Of a stretch of DNA of 53,435 bases, positions 43,109-52,900 are shown piece after piece; the stretch's first letter is position 1; each line of letters opens with the position of its first letter. Source of the stretch: Rhodanobacteraceae bacterium (GTDB taxonomy: Bacteria > Pseudomonadota > Gammaproteobacteria > Xanthomonadales > Rhodanobacteraceae); assembly GCA_003142815.1 (NCBI GenBank), contig PLNP01000053.1, forward strand, positions 3,050 to 56,484. The letters are read 5' to 3'. A program made the position numbers and the translations under genes. The notes under the pieces are model-generated. The model was not told where the DNA came from. It did no database searches and worked only from the letters and a program-made list of their open reading frames with translations.

Positions 43109-43822
43109 ATGAAGAACGCCGCAACGAAGAAGGTCGCAGGCAGGAAACCTGCGAAGAAATCCTCAGCAAGGAAATCCGCTTTGGCCGCACACGCGCGAAC
43201 CGCGCCGAAGAAGGCCGTGAAAAAGGCCGCGGCGCGCAAGCCCGCGGTGAAGAAGGTGGTGCGCAAGGTGGCCACCAAGCGCGCGATCGCGAAGTCGACC
43301 AGGAAGCCGGCGGTGAAGCGGGTCGTCGCGAAGAAGGCGTTGCGCAAGACGGCTGCGGTGAAGAAGTCAGCCGTGAGCAAGGTCGTCGCGAAGACGGTCG
43401 CCGTAAACAAGGTGGCTGCAAAGACGGCGGCGAAGAAAACGAATGCGGTGGCGGCAAGGAAACCGGCTGCGCAAGCCCAACCAGTCGTTGCGCGCAAGCC
43501 GGTCGCGACGGCGCCGATCCAGCACGCCGCGGTGCCCGGGAAGTCATCGACGGCGCCGGCACACACGGGACCGGTCAGTCCCGAAGTCGCGATCCAGCAT
43601 TTCCGGGAAGTGTTGCGCGCGAAACTGGAGCGCGAGAGCCAGGGGCCGAGCTATCCGAGCGCAAACCCGTTCAGCGGTCGCATCGACAGTGCCACGGCAA
43701 CCCAGCACGCGGATACCGAAGGACAGCCACCGCCGGCGGCCGGCACGCCGGAGCCGGAAGCGTTGACCGGCTCGAACAGCATCCACGGCCGCGGCAATCA
43801 GGGCATGCGCAATCCGAAGTGA
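43109..43822 (+). CDS. Histone H1-like Lys/Ala-rich protein
   Basis: A 237-residue protein. Residues 1-~150 are Lys, Ala, Arg, Val and Thr in PAKK, AKK and KPAVKKVV type repeats (KKVAGRKPAKKSSARKSALA), like the C-terminal tails of eukaryotic H1, Bordetella BpH1 and Pseudomonas AlgP; such proteins bind DNA nonspecifically. Residues ~160-237 differ: SPEVAIQHFREVLRAKLERE forms a helix, followed by a Pro/Gly-rich tail. The repeats make it slip-prone; two other frames are open over much of it, but the Lys/Ala bias and ATG with GAGG decide the frame. Terminator after it at 43850. Confidence 0.8.
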   Translation: MKNAATKKVAGRKPAKKSSARKSALAAHARTAPKKAVKKAAARKPAVKKVVRKVATKRAIAKSTRKPAVKRVVAKKALRKTAAVKKSAVSKVVAKTVAVNKVAAKTAAKKTNAVAARKPAAQAQPVVARKPVATAPIQHAAVPGKSSTAPAHTGPVSPEVAIQHFREVLRAKLERESQGPSYPSANPFSGRIDSATATQHADTEGQPPPAAGTPEPEALTGSNSIHGRGNQGMRNPK

Positions 43823-43849
43823 TCGCGCCGAAGTGATCGCGGGCCAGTA

Positions 43850-43908
43850 AACATCGCTCCCGCAGCCGCAGAGGGTTGCGGGAGCGCCGGCAGCCACGAT
43901 GTTTTTTC
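43850..43908 (+). terminator. Composite terminator after histone-like gene
   Basis: Inner stem GCTCCCGCA / TGCGGGAGC (43856-43864 / 43877-43885) inside an outer AACATCG / CGATGTT pair, then TTTTTTCC. 28 bases past the stop. Confidence 0.8.
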
Positions 43909-43989
43909 CTTGGAGCGATCCCAGGGCAGCGCGCTTTCCGACGCTCCTGCAATGCCCCGGATGCGCCTGCCGGCGCGCCGCGGGATCGC

Positions 43990-45507
43990 TCAATGGGCGG
44001 CGTACACCTGCATCGCGTCGCGGCGTAGCGCGGCCTGGCTGTCGCCGCGGCTGTAGAACATGTGTCCGCCCGGGTATTCCTTGACCTGCACGCGGTTCGG
44101 ATCGCCCATCACCGGCATCTGGTCGACGATCAGCTGGGAGGCCATGAACGGGCAGGACAGATCGGCCCAACCATGGGCGATCAGCACGCGCAGCTTCGGA
44201 TCGAGCGCGACCGACTCGCGCAACTCCTGCACCGAGCCCTTGTTCTCGTCCTTGCCGCCGTCCCACAGGCGGTTCACGTCGTAGCTGAGCGCGTTGTAGC
44301 GGCCGTCGTATTTCCAGCCGGCCTGGCGCGTGATGAAGTCGACCATCGCAGTCGTGGTCGGCGCGATGATCGCGTCAAGGAGCGGATCGTTGTTGCGCTG
44401 GCCCGGCGCGAATGGAAACGGATCCCACGCGGTCACGTTCGAGTCGTAGCGGCTGCCGAGTTTGCCTTCATCGCGATAGACCTCGCGTAGATACGCCTGT
44501 GTCTCCAGGCGGCCACCGGAGCGACGCACGAATCCCGCGTCGAGTCCGCTGAGTTGGGTCACGCGCTTGACGATGCGCTCCAGCGCCTGCGGATCGGAAC
44601 GCCCCTTGAGCAGATCGGTCACATAGTCGCCGCGCGTGTAGGCGATGATGTCGGCCATCGTCGCATCGGTCAGCTTGCCGTGGCGTTCGAGATTCGCCGC
44701 CGCGATGCTCGGCAGGGTCAGCATCCACGGCAATGGGGAAAGGTCGCCGTTTTTGGAGGCGGCCGGCTCGAGATACGGCGACACCAGCACCAATCCGTTC
44801 ATCGCGACGCCGAGCCGCGTCTGCAGATAATGCGTAATGCGCGGGCCGCGAAAGCCGCCATAGCTCTCGCCGACCAGATATTTCTTCGCGATCAGGCGGT
44901 CGTTCTTGACCAGCCAGTCGTAGATGATCCGTGATAGGTAATCGATGTCGGCTTGGGTCGAATAGAACTTCTTCTTTGCCTCGTCCTCGCCGACGAGCGC
45001 GCGACTGAAGCCGGTGCCGACCGGGTCGATGAAGACGAGGTCGGTAAAGTCGAGCCAGGTGCCCGGATTGTCGATCGCGATCGCCGGATCGGACGGGCTG
45101 TTGCCTTCCGCGCCGAACTGCACACGCTTGGGACCGAGCGCGCCGAGATTGAGATACACCGACGATGCGCCCGGTCCGCCGTTCAACGCGAACGTGACCG
45201 GCCGATTCTTGCCCGGCACCGTGTAGGCGATGAACATCACGTCGGCGATCGTCTTGCCTTTGTCGTCCCGCACCGGCAGCGAGCCGACCGTCGCGTCGTA
45301 GCCGATCTTCCTGCCGCCGACCTCGGTACTCTGGCGCACGCTCTTGTCGGCCGGAAACGGCGGCAGCTTGAACTCCGCCTTGGCCGCTTCCGCGGCGTCC
45401 TTCGCAGCATCTTTCGGACCGTCGTCGGCGGCGAACGCGCGCAACGGCGACCACGCGCCAATCAACATGCACGCTGCGAACAGGGCAGCCATTGAACGCT
45501 TCAACAT
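43990..45507 (-). CDS. S10-family serine carboxypeptidase-like exported protein
   Basis: A 505-residue exported hydrolase. Signal peptide MLKRSMAALFAACMLIGAWS..AFA, a charged Ala/Lys linker, then the S10 domain: LNGGPGASSVYLNLGALGPK (oxyanion), DPVGTGFSRA, nucleophile VGESYGGFRGPRI, late Asp HGWADLSCP and His PGGHMFYS. S10 enzymes release C-terminal amino acids at acid pH; the family is common in Xanthomonadales. Convergent with the histone-like gene. Confidence 0.9.
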   Translation of the reverse strand: MLKRSMAALFAACMLIGAWSPLRAFAADDGPKDAAKDAAEAAKAEFKLPPFPADKSVRQSTEVGGRKIGYDATVGSLPVRDDKGKTIADVMFIAYTVPGKNRPVTFALNGGPGASSVYLNLGALGPKRVQFGAEGNSPSDPAIAIDNPGTWLDFTDLVFIDPVGTGFSRALVGEDEAKKKFYSTQADIDYLSRIIYDWLVKNDRLIAKKYLVGESYGGFRGPRITHYLQTRLGVAMNGLVLVSPYLEPAASKNGDLSPLPWMLTLPSIAAANLERHGKLTDATMADIIAYTRGDYVTDLLKGRSDPQALERIVKRVTQLSGLDAGFVRRSGGRLETQAYLREVYRDEGKLGSRYDSNVTAWDPFPFAPGQRNNDPLLDAIIAPTTTAMVDFITRQAGWKYDGRYNALSYDVNRLWDGGKDENKGSVQELRESVALDPKLRVLIAHGWADLSCPFMASQLIVDQMPVMGDPNRVQVKEYPGGHMFYSRGDSQAALRRDAMQVYAAH

Positions 45508-45626
45508 GTCGGGGCACCCGTTGATCAGGAGAGTCGCCGAGCTTAGCGCCGACGATGGCCGCGCGGCGATGTGCCAAAAGGGGGGAGGTCCGGGCAGCCG
45601 GCCGCGAGCCGGCCGTTGCGCTCGAG

Positions 45627-45989
45627 ATGAGCTTCGTGACCGCGCAGGTCCGCGACAACCGCGCCAGCGACCTGAACGCGCGCGACGCGATGGGTGGTCT
45701 GCGCATCCTCGCGAGTCAGCGTTTCTACGTCGGCAATCATTCGATCACGCTGCCACTGAACATCGGACTCACCGATGCCGCGCGGAGAACGCCCGACATG
45801 CCGCTGTACACGCTGACCAACAACATTACCGGTGAAACCGTGCAGACCACCGATCCCGGCAAGGCGCTGCTTTCCGGCAAGTGGAAGGACATCGGCAAAT
45901 TCAAGGACCCGATCCTGCGTGGCCTGGCCGCGCGCGCTGTAGCACCCGGCGCGGCCCTCGCGGTTATTGATCCGGCACTCAGAGTTTGA
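45627..45989 (+). CDS. Hypothetical protein, possibly 5'-truncated
   Basis: 120 residues from ATG 45627: EMSFVTAQVRDNRASDLNAR, FYVGNHSITLPLNIGLTDAA, LYTLTNNITGETVQTTDPGK and WKDIGKFKDPILRGLAARAV. Composition is protein-like (regular codon bias), but I do not recognise the family. No good RBS before 45627; the frame is open to an ATG at 45555. No signal or TM. The abrupt start beside an inverted repeat (GGCCGCGAGCCGGCC, ~45602) suggests an N-terminal deletion. Followed four bases later by a long palindrome. Confidence 0.45.
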   Translation: MSFVTAQVRDNRASDLNARDAMGGLRILASQRFYVGNHSITLPLNIGLTDAARRTPDMPLYTLTNNITGETVQTTDPGKALLSGKWKDIGKFKDPILRGLAARAVAPGAALAVIDPALRV

Positions 45990-45992
45990 GTG

Positions 45993-46038
45993 CCTCCGAT
46001 TGCCCTCCCCTGCGCCAGCCGGGGAGGGCAATCGGAGG
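45993..46038. repeat. Perfect 18-bp-arm palindrome
   Basis: CCTCCGATTGCCCTCCCC (45993-46010), 10-base loop, GGGGAGGGCAATCGGAGG (46021-46038). It starts four bases past the stop of the 45627 gene. Probably a divergent member of the CCCTC...GAGGG family, and likely acts as a terminator. Confidence 0.85.
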
Positions 46039-46236
46039 GCTGATTCGGTCGCTGACTCTGAATTCGTTCCGAATCAATAGCCGCAACGGCCGCCGCGATT
46101 GCATCGGCACCTCCGCGTCATCACGCAACCCGGGCTTGTTTGTCGGCTGATCGCCGCAACGTCGTGCAAGCGGCGTAGCGGCGCGCATCGCGTGCGTTCG
46201 CTGGCGACCGATTGAACACAATCTCTGGAGACTTTC

Positions 46237-46746
46237 ATGACGCTGTCGATGTATCAGGCTTCGGTTCCGGTATTCATCCGCGGATTGACCAATCTTGCGA
46301 CGATCCTGCAAAAAGCAGCCGCGCACGCGCAAACGAAGAAGATCGACCCGGCGGCGCTGGTCAACGCGCGCCTGTATCCGGACATGTTCCCGTTGCCGCG
46401 CCAGGTGCAGATCGCGACCGACCACGCCCGTGGCGCAGCCGCGCGTCTGGCCGGCATGGAGCGGCCGTCCTACCCGGATACCGAAACCACGTTCGAACAA
46501 TTGCAGGCGCGCATCGCGCGCACGATCGCTTACCTCGAAACGTTCAAAGCGGCGCAGATCGATGGCAGCGAGGACCGTGCCATCACGGTTCCGATTCGCG
46601 GCAACGACGTCCCGTTCAAGGGCCAGCCCTATCTGCTCGGCTTCGCTCTGCCAAACTTCTACTTCCACACGGTGACCGCGTACGCGATCCTGCGCCACGC
46701 GGGCGTCGAGATTGGAAAGGCGGACTACATCGGGCTGCCGACTTGA
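46237..46746 (+). CDS. DUF1993 (DinB-like) family protein
   Basis: A 169-residue protein: SMYQASVPVFIRGLTNLATI, NARLYPDMFPLPRQVQIATD, SYPDTETTFEQLQARIARTI and LPNFYFHTVTAYAILRHAGV. DUF1993 proteins fold like DinB four-helix bundles with His metal ligands, function unknown. TCTGGAG is 11 bases before the ATG. Complete length. Confidence 0.88.
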   Translation: MTLSMYQASVPVFIRGLTNLATILQKAAAHAQTKKIDPAALVNARLYPDMFPLPRQVQIATDHARGAAARLAGMERPSYPDTETTFEQLQARIARTIAYLETFKAAQIDGSEDRAITVPIRGNDVPFKGQPYLLGFALPNFYFHTVTAYAILRHAGVEIGKADYIGLPT

Positions 46747-46955
46747 TCCGTGCGGCACAGGCGTTTGTGGTTCGCCGGCTCGGTGGTCGTCGGGATCGGG
46801 CGAGCCTGCGCTGTACCGCGCGCCAACGTGCGCTCGCCGCCCATGGGCACGAATCCAACGCGACGCTGGACTAGAATCAGTGTCGCCTCTTCGTTGGAGT
46901 AGGCTGCCACTTCCGCCCGGCTGCGGGCATGTGCAGACTCAAGGGAACCACGGCG

Positions 46956-47600
46956 ATGCCATCGGGAATCCAGGAGCTTGAGACATTCGTCCGCAGCGCG
47001 CTGGCGAAGGGTTCAACCAGACAGAGTGTCGAAAAGGTGTTGCTCGACGCCGGTTGGTCGGGCGAACAGGCGCGAAGTGCGCTCGCCGCATTCGCAGACG
47101 TCGAGTTTCCGGTACCGGTACCAAAACCTCGGCTGTATCTTTCTGCGCGCGAGGCATTTCTTTACCTGATTCTTTTCACGACGCTGTACCTCAGCGCGTA
47201 CTACTTTGGTTGCCTGTTGTTTGAGTTCGTCAATCGCGCGTTTCCCGATCCGGCTGCGACCGAGTACAGCTGGCAGACGCCGATGGAGCGCATCCGCTGG
47301 GCGGCGTCGTCGGTCGTCGTCGCGTTTCCGATCTTCCTGTTCGTGTCACGCCGCGTGTATCGAGAGCTGGCGCGCAATCCGGTCAAGCGGCTTTCGGCCG
47401 TACGCCGCTGGTTGACCTATCTCACTTTGTTCGTCGCCGCGGGATTCCTGATCGGCGATCTGACGACCTTGGTCTACAACGCTCTCGGCGGCGAACTGAC
47501 GATTCGATTCCTGCTGAAAGTGATCATTGTCGGCGCGATTGCGGGCGCCGTGTTCGGCTTTTACATCTGGGATCTTCAACGCGAGGAGCATGAGGCGTGA
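46956..47600 (+). CDS. DUF5671-type membrane protein
   Basis: A 214-residue protein. The N-terminal ~50 residues form a helical UBA-like module (QELETFVRSALAKGSTRQSV / LLDAGWSGEQARSALAAF), then four TM helices: LSAREAFLYLILFTTLYLSA, AASSVVVAFPIFLFVS, RRWLTYLTLFVAAGFLIGDL and FLLKVIIVGAIAGAVFGFYI. Matches the DUF5671 pattern. ATG 46956 preferred (MPSGIQELE). Its stop overlaps the GTG of the next gene (GTGA at 47597), so both form an operon. Confidence 0.7.
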   Translation: MPSGIQELETFVRSALAKGSTRQSVEKVLLDAGWSGEQARSALAAFADVEFPVPVPKPRLYLSAREAFLYLILFTTLYLSAYYFGCLLFEFVNRAFPDPAATEYSWQTPMERIRWAASSVVVAFPIFLFVSRRVYRELARNPVKRLSAVRRWLTYLTLFVAAGFLIGDLTTLVYNALGGELTIRFLLKVIIVGAIAGAVFGFYIWDLQREEHEA

Positions 47601-48031
47601 GCCGTATTTTCGGCGTGCAATTACTCGTTGCGACCGTTTCGCTGGCGATGGTCGCGGCTGTTGTCGCGGCGATTGTCGTGATCGGACCACCAAGCCGGCA
47701 GCGCCTGCTGCGGCTCGACGCGCGCCGCGTCACCGATCTGACCGGCATCGCCCAGGCGATCGGCTTGTACGCGAATCGGCATGAGGGATTACCCAGCGAA
47801 CTCGCAACGTTGACGAAGGAGCCTGGTCCGCGCATCAACAGTGTCGATCCGGAAACGCGAACGCCCTACGAATACGCGATCACCGGCGAAGAATCCTATC
47901 GCCTGTGTGCGGTGTTCAGCGCGGCATCGCGCGACACGCCATCGGTACACACTTACCTGGGGGAGGACGGTTGGACGCACGACGCGGGGCGACAATGCTT
48001 CGAGCGCAAAGAAAAAGTCGGCAAGCAATAA
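47597..48031 (+). CDS. Single-TM hypothetical protein, partner of DUF5671 protein
   Basis: A 144-residue protein with one TM helix (VQLLVATVSLAMVAAVVAAI) and a periplasmic domain reading RRVTDLTGIAQAIGLYANRH, PSELATLTKEPGPRINSVDP and TPYEYAITGEESYRLCAVFS. The domain resembles the C-terminal part of type II pseudopilins (YRLCAVF, TPY.Y), although no prepilin cleavage site is present. Regularly found after DUF5671 genes in my recollection. GTG at 47597 overlaps the previous stop. Function unknown. Confidence 0.65.
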   Translation: MSRIFGVQLLVATVSLAMVAAVVAAIVVIGPPSRQRLLRLDARRVTDLTGIAQAIGLYANRHEGLPSELATLTKEPGPRINSVDPETRTPYEYAITGEESYRLCAVFSAASRDTPSVHTYLGEDGWTHDAGRQCFERKEKVGKQ

Positions 48032-48102
48032 GCGGACTCGCATGCCGTAGTCATCGATGCAGTGCGTGGTGCGCTATTGGTAGCCTGTCCGGGCGAAGAA
48101 AG

Positions 48103-48108
48103 TACAAT
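48103..48108 (+). promoter_or_regulatory. TACAAT -10 box immediately before the sterol-desaturase-like gene
   Basis: TACAAT lies seven bases before ATG 48116, within GTACAATAGTCGCCATG. No Shine-Dalgarno sequence fits between. This spacing predicts a leaderless mRNA beginning at or next to the ATG. TTGGTA about 20 bases upstream is a weak -35. Confidence 0.45.
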
Positions 48109-48115
48109 AGTCGCC

Positions 48116-49216
48116 ATGCTTGAACTGTGGTCCCCCTGCGTTGCCTGGATGAACAGCCATGTGGTGACGCCGCTGCTGGCGCTCTTGCATCTGAGCGGCC
48201 TCGCCGGCGATCCGAACGAGATCGCCGAGGCGTTGCTGATCGCGATTGCGCAGATTGCCGTGATCGGGCTGATTTTCCGTCCGCTGGAAAGCCTCGCGCC
48301 CGCGGAAAAGTGGGCAGGCCGCCATTACACGCGCATCGACCGCACCTACACCCTGGTCATGTTGCTTGGCCTGAATCCGCTGTTCGCGTATCTCGTGTTG
48401 ACGCCGCTCGCGAACTGGTTCAGTGGCGGCGTGGCTGCGGTGGGCGACACCGCGAGCAGCGGCCTCGCGCATTGGCTGCCGTGGTTCGGTCAGCATCCGC
48501 TCACGCTGTTCTTCATCTACTACCTGATCTACGACTTCGTCTACTACTGGATGCACCGCACCCAGCACGCGATGCCGTGGTGGTGGGCGCTGCACAGCAT
48601 GCATCACAGCCAGCGCCAACTGAGCTGCTGGACCAACGACCGCGGCAGCTATGTCGATGGCTTCCTGCAGTCGATGGTGCTGGCGACGGTCGGGCTCTTC
48701 ATCGGCGTCGAGCCGGACCAGTTCGCGCTGTTGATGTTCATCGGCGAGCTCGCGCAGAACTTCTCGCACACCAACGTGCGCTTCGGCTTCGGACGGCTAT
48801 TCGAAAAAGTATTCGTCGACCCGAAATTCCATCGTCTGCACCACATGATCGTCGACCCGGATCGTCCGCGCCTGCACGACTGCAACTACGGCCAGGTGTT
48901 CTCGGTCTGGGACGTCGTGTTCGGCACCGCGCTCTATGGCGAGCCGCCACGCGTCACCGGCGTCGGCGATCCGATGGTCGATATCGACAACGAGCGCGGC
49001 CTCGTAGCGATGCAATGGGGCGCGTTCCGACGCTTCTGGGGCGCGGTCTGGAAGCCGGCCGGCTGGAAGCTCGGCGATGTCGCGTTCGGCACGGATTACA
49101 CGCCAATCCCGTCAGCCCATGTGGATTTGCACGCGTTCACCCATGCGCCGACCACCCAAGCGCTACCCTCTGCCTGCGATGAGGGCGGCACCGAATCGCT
49201 GGTTGCCGGGCGCTGA
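48116..49216 (+). CDS. Sterol desaturase / fatty acid hydroxylase superfamily membrane protein
   Basis: A 366-residue integral membrane di-iron oxygenase. His clusters: HRTQH (HxxxH), HSMHHS (HxxHH), and KFHRLHHMIV (HxxHH), with NFSHTNVRFG. Five to six TM helices, e.g. EALLIAIAQIAVIGLIF and TYTLVMLLGLNPLFAYLVL. The family hydroxylates or desaturates lipids with O2; members in bacteria modify sterols, carotenoids or fatty acids. Substrate unknown here. The start MLELWSPCVAW at 48116 fits the TACAAT promoter; a longer start at 48062 reads through that promoter. Confidence 0.88.
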   Translation: MLELWSPCVAWMNSHVVTPLLALLHLSGLAGDPNEIAEALLIAIAQIAVIGLIFRPLESLAPAEKWAGRHYTRIDRTYTLVMLLGLNPLFAYLVLTPLANWFSGGVAAVGDTASSGLAHWLPWFGQHPLTLFFIYYLIYDFVYYWMHRTQHAMPWWWALHSMHHSQRQLSCWTNDRGSYVDGFLQSMVLATVGLFIGVEPDQFALLMFIGELAQNFSHTNVRFGFGRLFEKVFVDPKFHRLHHMIVDPDRPRLHDCNYGQVFSVWDVVFGTALYGEPPRVTGVGDPMVDIDNERGLVAMQWGAFRRFWGAVWKPAGWKLGDVAFGTDYTPIPSAHVDLHAFTHAPTTQALPSACDEGGTESLVAGR

Positions 49217-49300
49217 CGTCCGGCACGGACCGGACCCGCCCGGTCACTCCAGACAAAGTCACGCAAAGGGTCAGGGAGAGCCTCTGGACAACCGATTTCT

Positions 49301-49408
49301 CGTCATTCCGGCGAAAGCCGGAGGCCCTTTACAACAGCGAAGCTGGTCATCCAGCGTCTTCAACAGGTTACGAAGGCGCTGGGTCCCGACTTTCGCCGGG
49401 ACGACGAG
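49301..49408. repeat. REP doublet, GTCAT-type
   Basis: CGTCATTCCGGCGAAAGCCG and GAGGCC at 49301 face the inverted GGGTCCCGACTTTCGCCGGG ACGACG (~49381-49406). Same family as 1071-1220. It fills most of the 310-base space between the sterol-desaturase-like gene and the GGDEF/EAL remnant; nothing else is seen there. Confidence 0.82.
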
Positions 49409-49526
49409 TTGTTCAGAGACTCCTTGGCATAGCGCAAAGCGCGCGAAACAGGCGCACACCGCACACTGCACGAACGCCTCCGTAGTACACGGGGGAGACC
49501 TGCCGGCCTATTTGTGGACTCCGCGA

Positions 49527-49935
49527 ATGCTTCCATCCGGATCCAATGATCGGTTGCAGGATCTCCAGAAAGAGATTCTGGAAGCGATCGCCTGCGGAGA
49601 GCCACTGAAGTCGATTGCGGATCTCCTGTGTTTGCGCGTGGAAAGCCTGGCGCCGGATGTCATCCGCTCTATCCTGCCGGTCGATGTCCACGGCTTGGTG
49701 CATCCGCTGGTTGGCGCGAGCATCGGTATCGCCGACACCCAGGCGCACCATCTGGACCTCGTGGAACTGTCCAAACGCGCCGACATGGCGCTCTACATGG
49801 CCAACAGCGGGGGGGGCGCAGGACGCTCGATGATTTCGGAACCGGCTACTCGTCGCAGCGTTCGCTGCGCGCATTCCTTCCCAACGCATGTTTGACGCAC
49901 CTGGGCATCAAGGACGATGCCGCGCGCCTCAGCGA
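49527..49935 (+). pseudogene. Collapsed GAF-GGDEF-EAL signalling protein
   Basis: Remnant of a cyclic-di-GMP enzyme. LQDLQKEILEAIACGEPLKS and VESLAPDVIRSIL are the start of a GAF sensor domain; it passes straight to VGASIGIADTQAHHLDLVEL and SKRADMALYMAN, the C-terminal part of a GGDEF domain. A frame change near 49815 then gives TLDDFGTGYSSQRSLR, the EAL-domain motif (DDFGTGYSS). The GGDEF signature itself and the EAL motif are both missing. At least two deletions and one frameshift. Overlaps the end of the RND gene on the other strand by a few bases. Confidence 0.75.
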
Positions 49936-52900
49936 GCAGCCAGCTGCAAATGCGCGCGCCTGTTCGCCCTGCGCGTGCGCATGCGTTCACGCAGGCACGA
50001 GAAGATCAGATAGATCGCCGGCGTCGACAGCAGGGTCAGGCTTTGCGAGATGACCAGACCTCCGATCACCGCGATGCCGAGCGGGCGGCGCAGTTCCGCA
50101 CCGGCGCCGATGCCGATCGCGAGCGGCGCCGCGGCGAGGATCGCGACCATCGTGGTCATCATGATCGGCCGGAAGCGCGCGATGCAGGCCTCGCGGATCG
50201 CGTCGAGTGGCGCCATGCCTTCGCGCTCGGCGACCAGCGCGAAGTCGATCATCATGATCGCGTTCTTCTTGACCAGGCCGATCAGCAGCACGATCGCCAT
50301 CATCGCGACGATCGAGAGTTCCGTGTTGGTCAAAAGCAGCGCGAGCAGCGCGCCGACCCCTGCCGAGGGCAACGTGGACAGGATCGTGACCGGATGGATC
50401 AGGCTCTCATACAGCATGCCGAGCACGATGTAGACTGCGAGAACCGCGCCGAGCAGCAGCCACGGCATCGTCGACGTGCTTTGCTGGAAGCGCTTGAATT
50501 CGCCGCCGAAATCCATCCGGATATCGCCGGGCAGGCGCATGTCGTTGATGGTTTTCTGGATCGCCGTGGTCGCCTGGCCCATGCTGATGCCCGGCGCGAG
50601 ATTGAAGCTCAAATCCATCGTGGTGAACTGGTCCTGGTGCAGGATCTGCACCGGCGCGAGCCCTGGCTCCTGCCGCGTGACCGCGGTGATCGGCACCATC
50701 GCGCCGCTGTTGGAACGCACATAGATCCGGTTCAGCGCTTGCGGCGTCGCGGTCTGCGAAGGCAGCGCGTTGACGACCACCTGGTATTCGTTGACGTCGG
50801 AATAGATCGTCGAAATCTGGCGCTGGCCGAATGCGTTGTAGAGCGCGTCGTCGATCGCGGCCACGCTGACGCCGAGTCGGCTTGCGATGTCGCGGTTGAT
50901 CACGAGATTCTGGCGCAGGCCGGCTTCGTCGACGTCGCTGCCGACGTCGCGCAGGATCGGATTCTTCTTCAGCTCCTCCTGCAGTTTCGGCAGCCAGGTC
51001 TCCAGCTCGCCGAGGTCGTTGCCTTTCAGCGAAACCTGGTACTGCGCGCCCTGACTGGTGCCACCGCCGCCGCTCGGCAAATCCTGATGCGCGCGCAGGC
51101 GCAGGTTCACGTCGGGGAAATGCGCGGCCTTGGCCGACAGGCGTGCGAGCACGTCCTGGGTCGATTCGGGGCGACCCTCGCCAAGCGGCTTCAGCTGGAT
51201 GCTGAATGCGCCGCTGGTGCCGTGACGGCCGCTGCCGAGACTCGCGCCGACGAATTCGACGGCCGGATCCGCCAGCAGCATCTGGGTGACGCGCTGCTGG
51301 CGCTCCTGCATATCGGCGAACGAAAGCGTGGAGCCTGCGCTGGCGCGGCCCCAGATCAAACCCGAATCCTGCGGCGGGAAAAAGCCGGCCTTGACCGCGC
51401 CGAACAGGAACACGGTGGCAACGATCAGCGCGAGCGGCGTCAACGCGAGAAGCAGCGCGTGCCGCAACGACCAGTCGAGCGTGCGCCGGTAGGTGTTGAG
51501 CATGCCGGCGTGGAACACATCGAGGGCGTGGCCGATGAGGGATGGCTTGGCCTCGTCAAACGGTTTCAGGAACACCGCGCATAGTGACGGCGTCAACGTC
51601 AGCGAAACGATCGCCGACACCGCGATCGCGGCAATCAGGGTGACCGTGAATTCGCGGAAGAACATGCCGATCATGCCTTGCGCGAACAGCAACGGGATGA
51701 ACACCGCGATCAGCGACAGGGTGATCGAGACGATCGTGAAGCCGATCTCGCGCGCGCCGGCGAGCGCCGCCTGCAGGCGTGTCTGTCCCGCATCGAGGTG
51801 GCGGATGATGTTCTCGATCACGACGATCGCGTCGTCGACGACGAAGCCGATCGCGATCACCAGTGCAAGTAGCGACAGGTTGTCCAGCGTGTAGCCGAAC
51901 ACGTACATGACCACAACCGCGCCGGCCAGCGACAGCGGCACCGCGATCGCGGCGATCAGGGTCGGCGCTAATCGGCGCAGGAACAGCGCCATCGTCATGA
52001 TCACCATCGCAAGGCTGATCAGCAGCGTGATCTGCACCTCGTTGACCGACGCGCGCACGGTCGGCGTGCCGTCGAAGAACGGGGTCAGTTTCGTCGCCGG
52101 TGGCAGCAGCGCGCTGAGCCGGGTCAGCTCTGCCTTGACGCCGTCGACGGTGGAGATCACGTTCGCTTCGGGGCGCCTGTAGACGTCGATCTCGATCGAG
52201 CGCTTGCCGTTGAACCAGGCCGCCTGGTAGCTGTCCTGTGCGCCCTGGTAGACATGGGCGACGTCGCGCAGGTAAATCGGCGTGCCGTTGCGCACCGCGA
52301 CGACCAGATTGGCGAAGTCGTCGGCGCTGTGCAGCTGATCGTTGGCGGTGACCGCCAGTGTGGTCTTGCCGTCGCTCAAGAACCCCTGCGGCGAAGTCAC
52401 GTTCGCGGCGGTGAGCGCGTTGCGCAGATCGTTCGACGACAGCCCCATCGAGTTCAGCGCGTGCAGGTTTACGTCGACGCGAACGGCCGGCTGCGCGCTG
52501 CCGGCGACATCGACCGAGGACACGCCGGGCAACTGGCTGAGGCGCGGTTTCAGCAGCGTGTCCGCGCTGTCGAACAGCGCCGACAGCGGCTGCGTGTCCG
52601 AGGTCAGCGCGAGTTGGAGCACCGGGTCGTCATTCGGATTGGCCTTCTGGTAGGTCGGCAGCGAGGTGAGCCCGGAAGGGAGGTCCGGCGCAGCCGCGTT
52701 GATCGCGGCCTCGACGTCGCGTGCCGAGGAATCGATGTCGATGCCACCCTGGAACATCATGAACACGAAGGTGCTGCCTTCGGAACTCGACGACCGCATC
52801 ATGTCGATGCCGGGCACCTGGCCGAGATGGCGTTCCAGCGGCGCCGCGACGGTCGAGGCCATCGTGGTTGCGTCCGCGCCGGGTTGGCTCGCGATGACGA

